Shown: positions 25,757 to 35,526, numbered from the stretch's first letter. The stretch: DNA of 64,000 nucleotides from Bacillota bacterium (GCA_030526355.1 JAUNDC010000003.1:82825-146824), one strand, 5' to 3'. A program made the numbers and translations. Notes: generated from the letters alone by a model not told the origin.

Positions 25757-26623
25757 TTACCTCGTTGCCAATTTCTTTGCAATCATTCCGGACAGAGCAT
25801 TTATTATTATCACCAGCACAAGCAGAACTACTGCTGTGGCATATGCTTCATCTGTATATAGTCCTTCTGAAAGCAGTGCATACATGTGTACCGACAGCGT
25901 CCTTGCAGAATCAAAGAGACTCGAAGGAACCTGAGCAACAGTTCCCGCTGTAAAAATCAGCGCTGCACTTTCTCCCACTATTCTTCCTATTGCCAAGATC
26001 ACTCCTGCCAGAATACCAGGAACCGCACATGGAAGAATAAGCTTGAATACTGTATATAGTTTGCCTGCGCCAAGCCCGAAGCTTCCTTCCCTGTACGAAT
26101 CAGGAACGGACATGAGTGCTTCCTCTGTAGTCCTGATAATCAGAGGCAGTATCATGATTGCCAGTGTTACAGCTCCGGCTATCAGAGAATAGCTCCAGCC
26201 CAGTGTAATAACAAAGAGAATATATCCAAACAAGCCATAAACAATAGAAGGTATTCCCTGCAAAGTTTCAGTGGTGGTTCTGATTACTTTGACAAGCCTG
26301 CTTCCTCTTCTGGCATATTCAACAAGATAAATTGCAGAGAATATACCTACCGGAACAGCCATCAGAAGCGAAAGCACTATCATATATACAGTACTTACTA
26401 TTGCCGGCATCATTGACATATTATCAGTATTGAACTCCCATGCAAAAAGCTCCGGCTTCAGATGTGATATTCCATTGACAAGGATATATATGATGAGTGA
26501 AAAAAGCACGCCGACTGTTGCTGCCGCAGAAAGCAGAACCAGAATAAGCACAGCAAGTGAGCCAGGCTTTCTCCTGTACATGTTCCAGAATTCTCCGAAG
26601 TCGAATTTCTTTCTTTTTTTCAT
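25757..26623 (-). CDS. pstA: Phosphate ABC transporter permease PstA
   Basis: A 288-residue permease with six hydrophobic segments and the cytoplasmic EAA loop [20 protein letters not shown], a PstA hallmark. It pairs with PstC in the membrane. Its ATG overlaps the pstC stop by one base, so translation is coupled. Confidence 0.96.
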   Translation of the reverse strand: MKKRKKFDFGEFWNMYRRKPGSLAVLILVLLSAAATVGVLFSLIIYILVNGISHLKPELFAWEFNTDNMSMMPAIVSTVYMIVLSLLMAVPVGIFSAIYLVEYARRGSRLVKVIRTTTETLQGIPSIVYGLFGYILFVITLGWSYSLIAGAVTLAIMILPLIIRTTEEALMSVPDSYREGSFGLGAGKLYTVFKLILPCAVPGILAGVILAIGRIVGESAALIFTAGTVAQVPSSLFDSARTLSVHMYALLSEGLYTDEAYATAVVLLVLVIIINALSGMIAKKLATR

Positions 26624-27471
26624 CAGTCAGCCCTCCTCTTCAATGCTGTAAAGGAAAGGTTTATTATCAGTATGAACACGAACAGCACTACAGCCGTGGC
26701 AATAAGGGCTTCTCTGTGGAGACCTGAAGCATACCCCATTTCCAATACTATGTTGGCAGTCAGTGTTCTGACACCCATAGTAATTCCCTGCGGCATAATA
26801 GCCTGGTTGCCGCATACCATTACAACAGCCATTGTTTCGCCTATAGCTCTACCTATTCCCAGTATTATTCCTGCCAGAATTCCCATTTTAGCGGCTGGAA
26901 GCACTGCTCTGAATATACTTCTTTCTCTCGTTGCTCCTAGTGCCAGCGATCCTTCATAATAGTATTCCGGAACGGCTCTGATATTTGATTCCGATACACT
27001 TATTATTGTCGGAAGTATCATTATTCCCAGAAGTACAGCCGAAGTCAGAAGACATTTACCACTTCCACCCAGAGTATCCTGCACCATAGGAACAATAACC
27101 ATCAGACCAAAGAATCCATATACTATCGACGGAATTCCCGCCAGAAGATCAACTGCAGGCTTTAATATTCTGTATAATCCTTTCGGGCAGTATCTTGCCA
27201 TAAACACCGCACATAAAAGACCTATAGGAACTCCAACGATAACAGCGCCTGCTGTAACATACACGCTTCCTATAATCATAGGGAATATTCCATACAGATC
27301 CTGCCCTGGCTTCCATGCTGTACCAAAAAGGAAATCGGCGGCTCCGATTTCCTTTATGGCTGGTACGCCGCTCGCGAATAAGAACACACATATGAGTATT
27401 ACTGCTATTATCGAGACACATGCTGCTGTCAGGAATACTGCTTTCATGATGTTTTCGCTGTATTTGCGCAT
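26623..27471 (-). CDS. pstC: Phosphate ABC transporter permease PstC
   Basis: A 282-residue six-helix permease. The EAA-type loop is SNIRAVPEYYYEGSLALGAT, and the N-terminal extracellular segment EIGAADFLFGTAWKPGQDLY is typical of PstC. It lies 47 bases after pstS in the phosphate operon. Confidence 0.96.
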   Translation of the reverse strand: MRKYSENIMKAVFLTAACVSIIAVILICVFLFASGVPAIKEIGAADFLFGTAWKPGQDLYGIFPMIIGSVYVTAGAVIVGVPIGLLCAVFMARYCPKGLYRILKPAVDLLAGIPSIVYGFFGLMVIVPMVQDTLGGSGKCLLTSAVLLGIMILPTIISVSESNIRAVPEYYYEGSLALGATRERSIFRAVLPAAKMGILAGIILGIGRAIGETMAVVMVCGNQAIMPQGITMGVRTLTANIVLEMGYASGLHREALIATAVVLFVFILIINLSFTALKRRAD

Positions 27472-27518
27472 TTTTTGTACCTGTTATTCTTTCTTTAATT
27501 CAATTGGCGTTACCTGTT

Positions 27519-28394
27519 TTACTGAAGCTCTGACCAGCTTGTGATTTCGCCTGTGAACACCTTCATTATCTGTTCCATAGTGATATCTTCAACTGTATTG
27601 TTATTGTTTACGATAACTGCGATTCCATCCAGTGCGATTTCCTGGCTTTCCAGACCTTCTGAAGCTTCTTCATCCTCGAGTGCTCTTGATGCCATACCTA
27701 TGTCACATACACCCTCGATAGTACTCTGTATTCCTGCACCTGAACCTGTCTGCTGTATTTCGATTGTAACTCCATCATTCAGCTTCTTGTATGCATCAGC
27801 AAGTACCTCCATTACCGGTGAAACCGATGTTGAACCTGCGAGAGTTATTGAACCGGTAAGCCCAGCAGCTTCATACTTTTCAGCAGTATCATTAACTGAG
27901 ATATATCCTTCTTCTTCTATGATAGCCTGACCGTCACTGCTCATTATGAAGTTGATAAAATCCTGCGGAAGCTCTGCAACTTCACCCTTTGTTACAATGT
28001 TAAAAGGTCTCTGAAGTTCATAATCACCGCTCTTAACATTATCAGTTGTTGCTTCAACTCCTCCGATTTTGAGTGCCTTTACGCTGTCATCAAGTGAGCC
28101 CATTGAAATATATCCGATTGCCGCTTCATTTCCTGCTACAGACTGAGTAACTACTGATGTGCTGTTTGATATTTCAGCTGTATCAACTGTTCTGTCAACA
28201 TCATCCTGCATCACGCCTGTAAGCTCAACGAATGCATCTCTTGTTCCGGATCCTTCTTCTCTTGAGATTACCGTAATGTCTCCTCCTTCTGTACCCTCTG
28301 AATCACTGTTTCCGCCGCCGCAGCTCGCAAGGCCGAATGCCATCACAGCAGCAAGACTGATTGTAAGAATTTTGGTTAATTTGCTTTTTTTCAT
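27519..28394 (-). CDS. pstS: Phosphate-binding lipoprotein PstS
   Basis: A 291-residue substrate-binding lipoprotein. The signal peptide ends in the lipobox LASC, followed by a Gly/Ser/Glu linker. Phosphate-site segments are REEGSGTRDAFVEL and LAGSTSVSPVMEVLADAY, with the order of the two lobes reversed relative to the N-terminus of E. coli PstS; the SGTR-type loop comes first, as in several clostridial members. The start MKKSKLTK is preferred because AAGGAG sits nine bases upstream; the ATG three codons earlier abuts it. First gene of the operon. Confidence 0.93.
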   Translation of the reverse strand: MKKSKLTKILTISLAAVMAFGLASCGGGNSDSEGTEGGDITVISREEGSGTRDAFVELTGVMQDDVDRTVDTAEISNSTSVVTQSVAGNEAAIGYISMGSLDDSVKALKIGGVEATTDNVKSGDYELQRPFNIVTKGEVAELPQDFINFIMSSDGQAIIEEEGYISVNDTAEKYEAAGLTGSITLAGSTSVSPVMEVLADAYKKLNDGVTIEIQQTGSGAGIQSTIEGVCDIGMASRALEDEEASEGLESQEIALDGIAVIVNNNNTVEDITMEQIMKVFTGEITSWSELQ

Positions 28395-28460
28395 TTCTTT
28401 CATCTCCTTATTTTTTTAAATGTTTATGTACCTTTATTCTCTCTCTTTTGTACATTTTGT

Positions 28461-28515
28461 ATTATATGTATCCAATGTTAAATGCAAAATCTTACCCAGG
28501 TTAAATCTATGTAAA
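28461..28515 (-). promoter_or_regulatory. pstS promoter with Pho-box direct repeats
   Basis: On the minus strand four hexamers TTTACA (28510-28515), TTAACC (28499-28504), AAGATT (28488-28493) and TTTAAC (28477-28482) repeat exactly every 11 bases, ending about 10 bases before a perfect TATAAT (28461-28466). This is the arrangement of PhoP boxes (TTAACA-type repeats) at activated promoters in Bacillus. The third repeat is weak. Confidence 0.6.
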
Positions 28516-28551
28516 ACAATTAACATTTATCAATAAAGTCACATAATGCAT

Positions 28552-28591
28552 AAAAAAACAGGTATCTGCATATTTTTATGCCGACACCTGT
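28552..28591 (-). terminator. Terminator downstream of the L,D-transpeptidase genes
   Basis: The minus strand forms ACAGGT...GCAT / ATGC...ACCTGT, followed by seven T. It ends the long minus-strand run that begins at murI or later and separates it from pstS. Confidence 0.8.
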
Positions 28592-28604
28592 GTCTTGCCA
28601 TAAT

Positions 28605-29501
28605 TTATTCTGTTGCTTCCTTTTCAAGAACTCTCACCTTGAAAGTTTTATACGATGCACCTCCGCAGTATTTGTCGCTTACCCTGTAGGTCACCTTGTA
28701 CACACCCGGGCTTTCTGTGGAAAATGAAGCTTTAACATACTTCTGCCTGGATGAATCGTATTTCTGAACTGCATAAACCTGAAGCTTTGATGTCAGATCC
28801 TGATATGCATTCACGTTTTTAGCCTTAACCCCGGCCTTAAGTTTATAGGCAGCTCCATATGAAACTGTATCCTGCTTTGAAGCTGATATTGTTATAACCG
28901 GCTTTTTAATTCTAAAATCCGGATTCTTTTTATCGGGGTCAGTCGGATCCCATCTGTACCTGCTGCTTGCCTTCAGCGCTTTTGGTTTGCCAAGAGGACC
29001 GGGATTCTTGCTGCTGTATACCGTTACTTTCGTGCCGTTTTTACAGTTCTCGTATATCCATTTTGCATCCATTGTGCTGAGTCTTACACAGCCCATTGAA
29101 CGAGCAGTCCCAAGCTTGTTATACTCGCTGACTGACAGGCAGTTCTTTTTCTTTTTCTTTGTATAATATACTGAATGGAAAAGGTAGTTGCCTTTAAACT
29201 GTACACAGTATTGTCCCCATACATTATGGAACAAAGCTCCCCATCTCCATCTGTTTTTTATGCTGGTCGTCATATGCGGAGTTTTTGATTTTGCCTTTCC
29301 CGTTGAACATACCATCGCTCTATATGGAACATATTTCCCATTTTCCAGCTTATAGGCGGTGACTACATTCGCCTGCCTGTTCACCTTAAGCCAGTATAAT
29401 GATTTGCCTGATGCGGCATCAGCTGTCTGCACATCAAATACAAAAACTGAACAGAACATTACCGCGGCTATTATTGTTAATAATGCAGACCTTCTTCTCA
29501 T
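28605..29501 (-). CDS. Secreted L,D-transpeptidase (YkuD), shorter paralog
   Basis: A 298-residue exported protein. After a signal peptide (to about residue 30, ADAAS) comes a YkuD domain with the catalytic motif HSVYYT and SMGCVRLSTMDAKWIYENC, where Cys is the nucleophile. These enzymes form 3-3 crosslinks in peptidoglycan or attach proteins to it. The C-terminal 100 residues look like an Ig-like/cell-wall domain (PVITISASKQDTVSYGAAY). It is about 60% identical by eye to the adjacent upstream gene in the YkuD part. Confidence 0.9.
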   Translation of the reverse strand: MRRRSALLTIIAAVMFCSVFVFDVQTADAASGKSLYWLKVNRQANVVTAYKLENGKYVPYRAMVCSTGKAKSKTPHMTTSIKNRWRWGALFHNVWGQYCVQFKGNYLFHSVYYTKKKKKNCLSVSEYNKLGTARSMGCVRLSTMDAKWIYENCKNGTKVTVYSSKNPGPLGKPKALKASSRYRWDPTDPDKKNPDFRIKKPVITISASKQDTVSYGAAYKLKAGVKAKNVNAYQDLTSKLQVYAVQKYDSSRQKYVKASFSTESPGVYKVTYRVSDKYCGGASYKTFKVRVLEKEATE

Positions 29502-29522
29502 CTTCTTCTCCTGTCTGTAGCT

Positions 29523-30728
29523 TTACTGCACTCTTACTGAATAATCTACAAATTTATTCATTGTTCTCATGAGATTATCCTGACATTTTATCACTATGCT
29601 GCGTGAGCTTGTAATATGCGGGGAATAATAATTCGCGATGCTTACTTCCATAAAATAGTCACCTTTGGCTTCAAAAGTGTAATCAACTGCTTCGTCATAT
29701 GTCAGCTTCTGTTTTTTCCCATCAGGGCTCACAATTGTAACCTTGACTGCTCCCGTCCTGTCTCTTGACTTCTGATGAGCTTCAACACCTTTTACTGCAT
29801 TTTTGTCTCCCGGGCTTACTATCCTGTTCTCAGGAATATTCAGAACTGGTGCTCCGCTGTCATCTATATTGAGCTCAAAACTCTCATATGCGGCTTCCCC
29901 GCAGTATTTACTGTAAACTCTGTATGTAATATTGAATTTACCGATTTTCTTAGTTGAAAAACTGGTTTTGACCCATTTATCACCATCCCACCTTCGGACA
30001 GAATAAATCTCTATCTGTGATGTAAGATCCTGATATGTGCTCGGATCTACTGCTTTCACATACTTTCTCAGATCATAATCACTGCCATACTCAATGGAAT
30101 GTTCCTTATTCTCTGAAATAGTTATTACCGGCTTCGGCATTCTGAAATCAGGATTGCTGCTGTCAGGATCTGTAGGATCCCATCCAGCATCTGCTTCCAC
30201 CTTAAGGGCAGCAGGCTTACCAAGCGGACCAGGATCATCGCTGCTGTATACAGTAACCTTGGTTCCATTGCCGCAGTTTTCATATATCCATTTAGCATCC
30301 ATCGCTGAAAGTCTTACACAGCCCTTTGAACAGCTGGTTCCCAGCTTGTTGTATTCTTCCGTGACCAGTGTATCCTTGCGGCCTTTCTTTTTATAATATA
30401 CGGAATGAAACAAGTAATCACCCTTTATCTGGGTAACATACTGCCCCCATACATCACCAAAAAGGTAACCCCATCTCCACCGGTTGCTTATTCTTGCAGT
30501 CATAAGAGGTGTTTCGCTTCCGGGTGCGCCTGTTGAGCATATCATTGCACGATAAGGCACATATTCCCCCTTAACAAGCTTATATGCTGTGACTACATTG
30601 GCTTTTCTGTTCACTTTCAGCCAGTATGTCGAATCATTATCGGCAGCTGACACACCTTCGACTTCCGCTGCCAAAACAGCGACGGACATTATAAGGACAA
30701 TTAATAATAAAAGCCCTTTATGCTTCAT
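29523..30728 (-). CDS. Secreted L,D-transpeptidase (YkuD), longer paralog
   Basis: A 401-residue exported protein with signal peptide, YkuD domain (HSVYYKKKGR, then SKGCVRLSAMDAKWIYENC with the nucleophile Cys) and two C-terminal Ig-like segments, the second absent from its neighbour. The pair is a tandem duplication separated by 21 bases. The ATG comes one base after the nadE stop codon, so this gene may be translated by re-initiation. Confidence 0.9.
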   Translation of the reverse strand: MKHKGLLLLIVLIMSVAVLAAEVEGVSAADNDSTYWLKVNRKANVVTAYKLVKGEYVPYRAMICSTGAPGSETPLMTARISNRWRWGYLFGDVWGQYVTQIKGDYLFHSVYYKKKGRKDTLVTEEYNKLGTSCSKGCVRLSAMDAKWIYENCGNGTKVTVYSSDDPGPLGKPAALKVEADAGWDPTDPDSSNPDFRMPKPVITISENKEHSIEYGSDYDLRKYVKAVDPSTYQDLTSQIEIYSVRRWDGDKWVKTSFSTKKIGKFNITYRVYSKYCGEAAYESFELNIDDSGAPVLNIPENRIVSPGDKNAVKGVEAHQKSRDRTGAVKVTIVSPDGKKQKLTYDEAVDYTFEAKGDYFMEVSIANYYSPHITSSRSIVIKCQDNLMRTMNKFVDYSVRVQ

Positions 30729-30729
30729 T

Positions 30730-31476
30730 TTACTGCTCCTCAGGACTGTACGGGAACGAAGGCATCGGCTGCAGCTTGAACAGGTTCATTCTGTGCATTC
30801 TGTCGATTTTTTCCTTCGTATCCATATCATCGCATATTCCTTCTCTGATATATTTGTCAAGAACTGCATAGGTGAATCCCAGATTGTCTTCATCGGTAAG
30901 TCCACACAGACCATCAATAGGTACTTTATCAACAAACAATGACGGCAGTCCTGCAGCTCTGCCTACAGCCTTAACCTCCTGCACAGTAAGGTTGGCAAGC
31001 GGACTGAAATCACCTGCGCCATCGCCATATCTTGTCGCGTACCCTACCCAGTCCTCGGAAAGATTGCACGTGTTTGCAACTCTGCCGTTTATCATCTGTG
31101 AAACAGCATAGAGCACCGACATTCTGAGTCTTGGCGGCAAATTTACCTTGGCTTGTCCATCAAATTTTCCGAAGGTCTTCGTTACCTGAGCAACTACACC
31201 CTCGTATGCATCTTTGATATTGATTACTGTACTGTCTATACCAAGATGTTCCACAAGCTTATGCGATACATCTATATCGAACTGATCACCATTTGGCATC
31301 AGCACACCGTATACATTTTCCCTACCGAGGGCTTCCACGCAAAGCGCTGCCACTACAGAGCTGTCCTTGCCTCCCGAAAGACCGACTACTGCCTTACATC
31401 CTTTGCCGTTTTCCTCAAACCAGTCCTGTATCCATTTTACGATATCGTTCTTGACCTTTTCTGCGTTAAAGCTCAT
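30730..31476 (-). CDS. nadE: NH3-dependent NAD+ synthetase
   Basis: A 248-residue single-domain NadE that amidates nicotinate adenine dinucleotide to NAD. The ATP pyrophosphatase loop is GLSGGKDSSVVAALC; further motifs are CNLSEDWVGYATRYGDGAGD and FSPLANLTVQEV. It has no glutaminase domain, so free ammonia is the donor. AGAGGTGA lies before the ATG. The isochorismatase-like gene upstream may supply nicotinate. Confidence 0.95.
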   Translation of the reverse strand: MSFNAEKVKNDIVKWIQDWFEENGKGCKAVVGLSGGKDSSVVAALCVEALGRENVYGVLMPNGDQFDIDVSHKLVEHLGIDSTVINIKDAYEGVVAQVTKTFGKFDGQAKVNLPPRLRMSVLYAVSQMINGRVANTCNLSEDWVGYATRYGDGAGDFSPLANLTVQEVKAVGRAAGLPSLFVDKVPIDGLCGLTDEDNLGFTYAVLDKYIREGICDDMDTKEKIDRMHRMNLFKLQPMPSFPYSPEEQ

Positions 31477-31508
31477 TTCACATCACCTCTTTAGTTTATT
31501 ATTATCTA

Positions 31509-32036
31509 TTATCTGTTAATTATCTCTATCTGACACATTTCCATCGCATCAAGTGCAGTTTCATGGCTCTCTGCCGTTACTCCCGCACAACATGCCGCAT
31601 CCACTCTCACGGGAACCTCAGGCAGGCTTGTCTTTGCAATCATTGCATTTGCTATTACGCAGATATCTGTGCACAGGCCTATAAGCTCAACGCTGTCCAC
31701 ACCGTACACTATTTCCATATTACGTAAAACCTCCATCAGATGATCGGCTCCGAAGGTATGTTTATCCAGCACGATACATTCATCTGTATCAATCTGATCA
31801 ATAATCTGCCATCCATGAGTTCCCTCAATGCAATGTGGAACCGGCAGTTTCCTTCCCTCCTGTGTCTGCAGATAATTCTCACCATGAGTATCCCTGGTAA
31901 AAACAGTTTTATTACCGCTGCTTCTGTAGCTTTCGATTTTTTTCAGGACAGCAGGAACTATTTCCCGAGCCTCCGCACTGCCCAGAGCACCATCGACAAA
32001 ATCATTCTGCATATCTACAACGACAAGCACTTTCAT
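31509..32036 (-). CDS. pncA: Isochorismatase-family hydrolase, probable nicotinamidase
   Basis: A 175-residue cysteine hydrolase with DMQNDF near residue 8, a Lys at about 91 in LDKHTFGADH, and the nucleophile Cys in LIGLCTDICVIANAM. The VDAACCAGVT C-terminal segment is typical of nicotinamidases. The gene is next to nadE, which supports a role in nicotinamide salvage to NAD (inference). The start MKVLVVVDM is preferred because GGGAGG would be too close to the ATG two codons earlier. Sub-family assignment is less sure than the fold. Confidence 0.82.
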   Translation of the reverse strand: MKVLVVVDMQNDFVDGALGSAEAREIVPAVLKKIESYRSSGNKTVFTRDTHGENYLQTQEGRKLPVPHCIEGTHGWQIIDQIDTDECIVLDKHTFGADHLMEVLRNMEIVYGVDSVELIGLCTDICVIANAMIAKTSLPEVPVRVDAACCAGVTAESHETALDAMEMCQIEIINR

Positions 32037-32107
32037 AGCCATCCTCCCTTAGTACACCGACTGCAATATATACTTACATTATAAATCAAAGAGCCTCTAT
32101 GCGGCAA

Positions 32108-33058
32108 TCAAATTATCTGACTACTGCGGATTTCCCTAAGAAATGCTTTAATTATAGCAGCTGAATTGATTTCATATGCTTCACGCGGCTGTTCCTTTTC
32201 CTTGGCTGGTGTCCAGTATCTGTCCACATACTTTTTGAGCATTTCCTCTTCCGAGAGCCCGTCGGAGTCCATTCTGCCTATAAAATCATATTTTGATTCA
32301 TATTCTTCTCTGAACTTTCTCCAGTATATATCATTAAAATACTGCGGCAGCATGCCGAAATGGGCTATACATATATATTCTGCATTGTAGTCCATGCACT
32401 TCTGCAATGACTCCAGCGCATCTCTGCAGCTTTTGAGTATCGGAGTATGCACATAATCTATTGCCTCAAGAATTCCTGTACTTTCACTTGTAAACAGCAG
32501 CCTTGCAGGCTCCAGTGCAAAGCTTAGAGAACAATCAGTATGGCCTCTTGTCTCAAGGACTTTTATCTTTTCATTGCCCAGATATATTTCATCTCCATCA
32601 TTCAGCACAATATCGACGTTGAGATCATCTACCGGTATTTCCTCAGTGCTGTCCGGTGCATATAGGTCACGTGCTGCTGTACCCAGCTCTTTCATCAGTT
32701 TTCTGGCACCAGTTCTTGCCAGAATATCACAGCATTTCCTGCTGCCGCATACTGCAGCATCCGGGAAGGCCTGCCTTATGTATGGCAGTGCTCCTATATG
32801 ATCATAGTGTGAATGGCTCAGCAGTACATAATCCAGAGTTTTCATTCCGTAATTATCAAGAGCTTCTCTCAGGTTGTCCACCATTTTCCTGCCGCAATAC
32901 GCCATTCCGCAGTCGAGAAGAGCGCTTTTTTCACTGCCTGCAATAAGAAGAGCTTCTCCTCCATGACCAGCTGTTACTCTGCATATATTTGCCGGGAAGG
33001 CAAATCTGTCGAAGCCATCTCCGAATACATCGAATATTGCTTTTTCCTCACGCTTCAT
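32108..33058 (-). CDS. Metallo-beta-lactamase-fold hydrolase
   Basis: A 316-residue metal hydrolase with the binuclear-site motif LSHSHYDHIGALPYI, the third metal His in ETRGHTDCSLSF, an Asp/Ser region (LLFTSEST where Asp is expected) and a terminal His in CIAHFGML. Substrate unknown; it resembles MBL hydrolases annotated as glyoxalase-II-like. The start MKREEKAIF has AGGAG upstream; the longer frame lies in rarD. It overlaps the rarD end by 11 bases. Confidence 0.85.
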   Translation of the reverse strand: MKREEKAIFDVFGDGFDRFAFPANICRVTAGHGGEALLIAGSEKSALLDCGMAYCGRKMVDNLREALDNYGMKTLDYVLLSHSHYDHIGALPYIRQAFPDAAVCGSRKCCDILARTGARKLMKELGTAARDLYAPDSTEEIPVDDLNVDIVLNDGDEIYLGNEKIKVLETRGHTDCSLSFALEPARLLFTSESTGILEAIDYVHTPILKSCRDALESLQKCMDYNAEYICIAHFGMLPQYFNDIYWRKFREEYESKYDFIGRMDSDGLSEEEMLKKYVDRYWTPAKEKEQPREAYEINSAAIIKAFLREIRSSQII

Positions 33059-33986
33059 TTTCTGTCTCCTGTATTGTATCTTCACTCTTCAGCCGGTCAG
33101 ATTCTCTTTTTTCACCCAGAGTAAACACAGCCAGCCCTATCCATACTATCACGAAAGCTGCAAACTGCACGGAATCAAAGGGTTCTCTAAACAGGAATAT
33201 ACCTATGATAAGTGACAGTGACGGCGATATGTACTCAAGTATTCCCAGCGTCACCAGCGGAACCTTGTTTGCTGCTTCGGCAAAGAATATCAGTGTAAGT
33301 GCCGTTATAGGGCCGCACAGCATGAGAAGACCATACTGATAGGGATGCCCTGCTCCAATAGCACCCTTTCCTGTAACCTCCAGATATATTATCACCGCAA
33401 GTGCAGGCAGCATCAGGAACATGGTTTCATAAAGCAGCGACAGCACCGACGGCAGTTCAAAGCTTTTTTTGAGCGCGGCATAGGTGGCAAAGGTAAGGGC
33501 AAGCCCAAGTGCTATCAGAGGAACCTCTCTGAAATGCAGAAGCATTACAAGAACTCCCGCTGAAGCAAGCAGCAGAGATATCAGCTTGTACCTGGTAAGC
33601 TTTTCTTTAAAAAAAATGATTCCAAATACGCTGACCATAAGCGGTTCGATATAATATCCCACGCAGGTCTGTATCACATGCTCTGCATTAACTGCCCAGA
33701 TATATATACTCCAGTTTGCCGTTATCAGCAGCCCTGCAGCAAAATATCTCAACTTCGCTCCCTTCGGCTTCAGATGACTTCGTATCTCCTGGATACCGTA
33801 CACTTTCAGGGATACGACAACACAAACAAGACCTACAAGGAATATTCTGTAGAATATAATCACAGAAGATTCTATAGGTCTCAAAGCCTGCCAGTAAATC
33901 GGCAATACACCCCACAGCACGGAGCATGAAACTGCACAGAGCATCCCCCGGCGATAGTTATCTTTACTTACAGCTTCCATATCCAT
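33048..33986 (-). CDS. rarD: RarD/EamA-type transporter
   Basis: A 312-residue protein with ten hydrophobic segments of the drug/metabolite transporter superfamily. The opening GMLCAVSCSVLWGVLPIYWQ and NWSIYIWAVNAEHVIQTCVG match RarD, an EamA member of unclear substrate (linked to chloramphenicol sensitivity in other bacteria). The ATG overlaps the preceding stop as TAATG. The last 20 residues are charged. Confidence 0.9.
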   Translation of the reverse strand: MDMEAVSKDNYRRGMLCAVSCSVLWGVLPIYWQALRPIESSVIIFYRIFLVGLVCVVVSLKVYGIQEIRSHLKPKGAKLRYFAAGLLITANWSIYIWAVNAEHVIQTCVGYYIEPLMVSVFGIIFFKEKLTRYKLISLLLASAGVLVMLLHFREVPLIALGLALTFATYAALKKSFELPSVLSLLYETMFLMLPALAVIIYLEVTGKGAIGAGHPYQYGLLMLCGPITALTLIFFAEAANKVPLVTLGILEYISPSLSLIIGIFLFREPFDSVQFAAFVIVWIGLAVFTLGEKRESDRLKSEDTIQETENEA

Positions 33987-34567
33987 TACTCTTCATCCAT
34001 TTCATCTTCAGGTGAAAATATAATCGTCCCGTCATTTTCCTCTTCGGACCTTGCAAGATCTGCAAATGACATAGTATAGCTGTCCAGTTCATATTGAACT
34101 GCATTCTCAAAATCATAGCGGTATTTTTCGCCGCCAAGCTTCTCCATTCTTGATGCAGTTATGGCATCTCTGACATTATGATAAATCGGCCTGCCACCGT
34201 CTTCAGGTGTCAGCGCCACCTCTGATTCATGTGAATACCAGTTTCTGAATCTGTGGAACTCATCTGTGAAACGTCTCAGTTCACTTTCATCCTCCATATT
34301 TGATGACAACCCTGTAAGCATCACCTTGATCTGATGAAGCAGTGAATAGATTTCTCCCGATGCATCTGGCAGGCCTTCAAGAATATCCTCAAAATAATCA
34401 TCCAGAAGCTCTGCAACCATTGTATTATCTGCTCCTTCAAAGAGCTGATACAACGCCTCCTGCTCAATATATTCCTCGCTTTCGATCATATCAGCCATAG
34501 CTTCAAAGTATTCAAGCTGTGAAGCCTCTTCAAGGTCCAGGTATTCAAGTAATTCTTCAAAATTCAT
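33986..34567 (-). CDS. Conserved acidic hypothetical protein
   Basis: A 193-residue, strongly acidic, helical protein without signal peptide or membrane segment. I recognise no family. It begins MNFEELLEYLDLEEASQLEY and includes RFRNWYSHESEVALTPEDGG. The C-terminus is a run of Asp/Glu. It starts in the four-base overlap with murI and ends in a one-base overlap with rarD, so it is part of the same operon. It is probably cytoplasmic; function unknown. Confidence 0.75.
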   Translation of the reverse strand: MNFEELLEYLDLEEASQLEYFEAMADMIESEEYIEQEALYQLFEGADNTMVAELLDDYFEDILEGLPDASGEIYSLLHQIKVMLTGLSSNMEDESELRRFTDEFHRFRNWYSHESEVALTPEDGGRPIYHNVRDAITASRMEKLGGEKYRYDFENAVQYELDSYTMSFADLARSEEENDGTIIFSPEDEMDEE

Positions 34568-35397
34568 ATATGTCTTTCTCCATTCTCCAGGTCAAAATTC
34601 TTGAACTTGACTCTGGCATCAGCACTTTCATTCTCAAAAATATGGTCAATCATATTAACAAAGTTCTCAGACAGGTCACTGGCATAGAATATATTGCTGA
34701 ATTCCGAGTTTTCTGCCAGCATATTTCTTTCTTCAAGCACCTGCCTGATTTTGCTGACAACAATGCTTGATGGATTTATTATATCCAGATCAGGATATAT
34801 TCTTTCTATATTTTTCTTGATCAGCGGATAATGGGTGCATCCCAGAATTACAGTGTCCAGCTTGTTGCCGTAAACAAAATCATCCATATAATATTTGATG
34901 GTAAGATCCATTATCTCATTATCGATTATTCCCTCTTCGATAAGCGGGACAAAAGCGGGACATGCGGTTTCATAAATATTCAGCCTGTCATTATAGCTGC
35001 TTATAAGTGATTTATATGTTCCGCTGTTTATTGTCACCTTGGTTCCTATTATTCCGATGTTGTTTCTGCTGTCACAGGACTGTGCCGCTTTTCTGGCAGC
35101 AGGATCAATTATTCCGAGAATAGGAATCTGCGGGAACCTGTTTCTCAGCAGTTCAAGGCATGTCGCACTTACCGTGTTGCATGCTATAACTATCATCTTG
35201 ACATCGCTTCTAACCAGAAAATCTGCTATCTCCATGGAAAAGCTGCGTATCGTGCTTGCTGCTTTGGAGCCGTATGGTGTCCGGGCAGTGTCCCCGAAAT
35301 ATATCATTCTCTCATCTGGAAGAGCCTTCATTAGATATGGAATACATGTAAGCCCTCCAAGACCCGAATCAAAAAAACCTATCGGTCTGTTATCCAT
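34564..35397 (-). CDS. murI: Glutamate racemase
   Basis: A 277-residue racemase making D-glutamate for peptidoglycan. The two catalytic Cys are in VIACNTVSATCLELL and VILGCTHYPLIKKN; FFDSGLGGLTCI and FGDTARTPYGSK are the substrate segments. It is the first gene of a minus-strand run and is divergent from pepF. AAAGGA lies upstream of the ATG. Confidence 0.95.
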   Translation of the reverse strand: MDNRPIGFFDSGLGGLTCIPYLMKALPDERMIYFGDTARTPYGSKAASTIRSFSMEIADFLVRSDVKMIVIACNTVSATCLELLRNRFPQIPILGIIDPAARKAAQSCDSRNNIGIIGTKVTINSGTYKSLISSYNDRLNIYETACPAFVPLIEEGIIDNEIMDLTIKYYMDDFVYGNKLDTVILGCTHYPLIKKNIERIYPDLDIINPSSIVVSKIRQVLEERNMLAENSEFSNIFYASDLSENFVNMIDHIFENESADARVKFKNFDLENGERHI

Positions 35398-35526
35398 TAG
35401 TTATAATAATCCTTTCCGATTTATCGTATGTTTGTGGTATAATTAAATTTATATCGAAAATCTGTTGATATAACTTAAACATTATACAATAATATATTTA
35501 TAAAGTAAATTGCATCGGAGGTAAAA

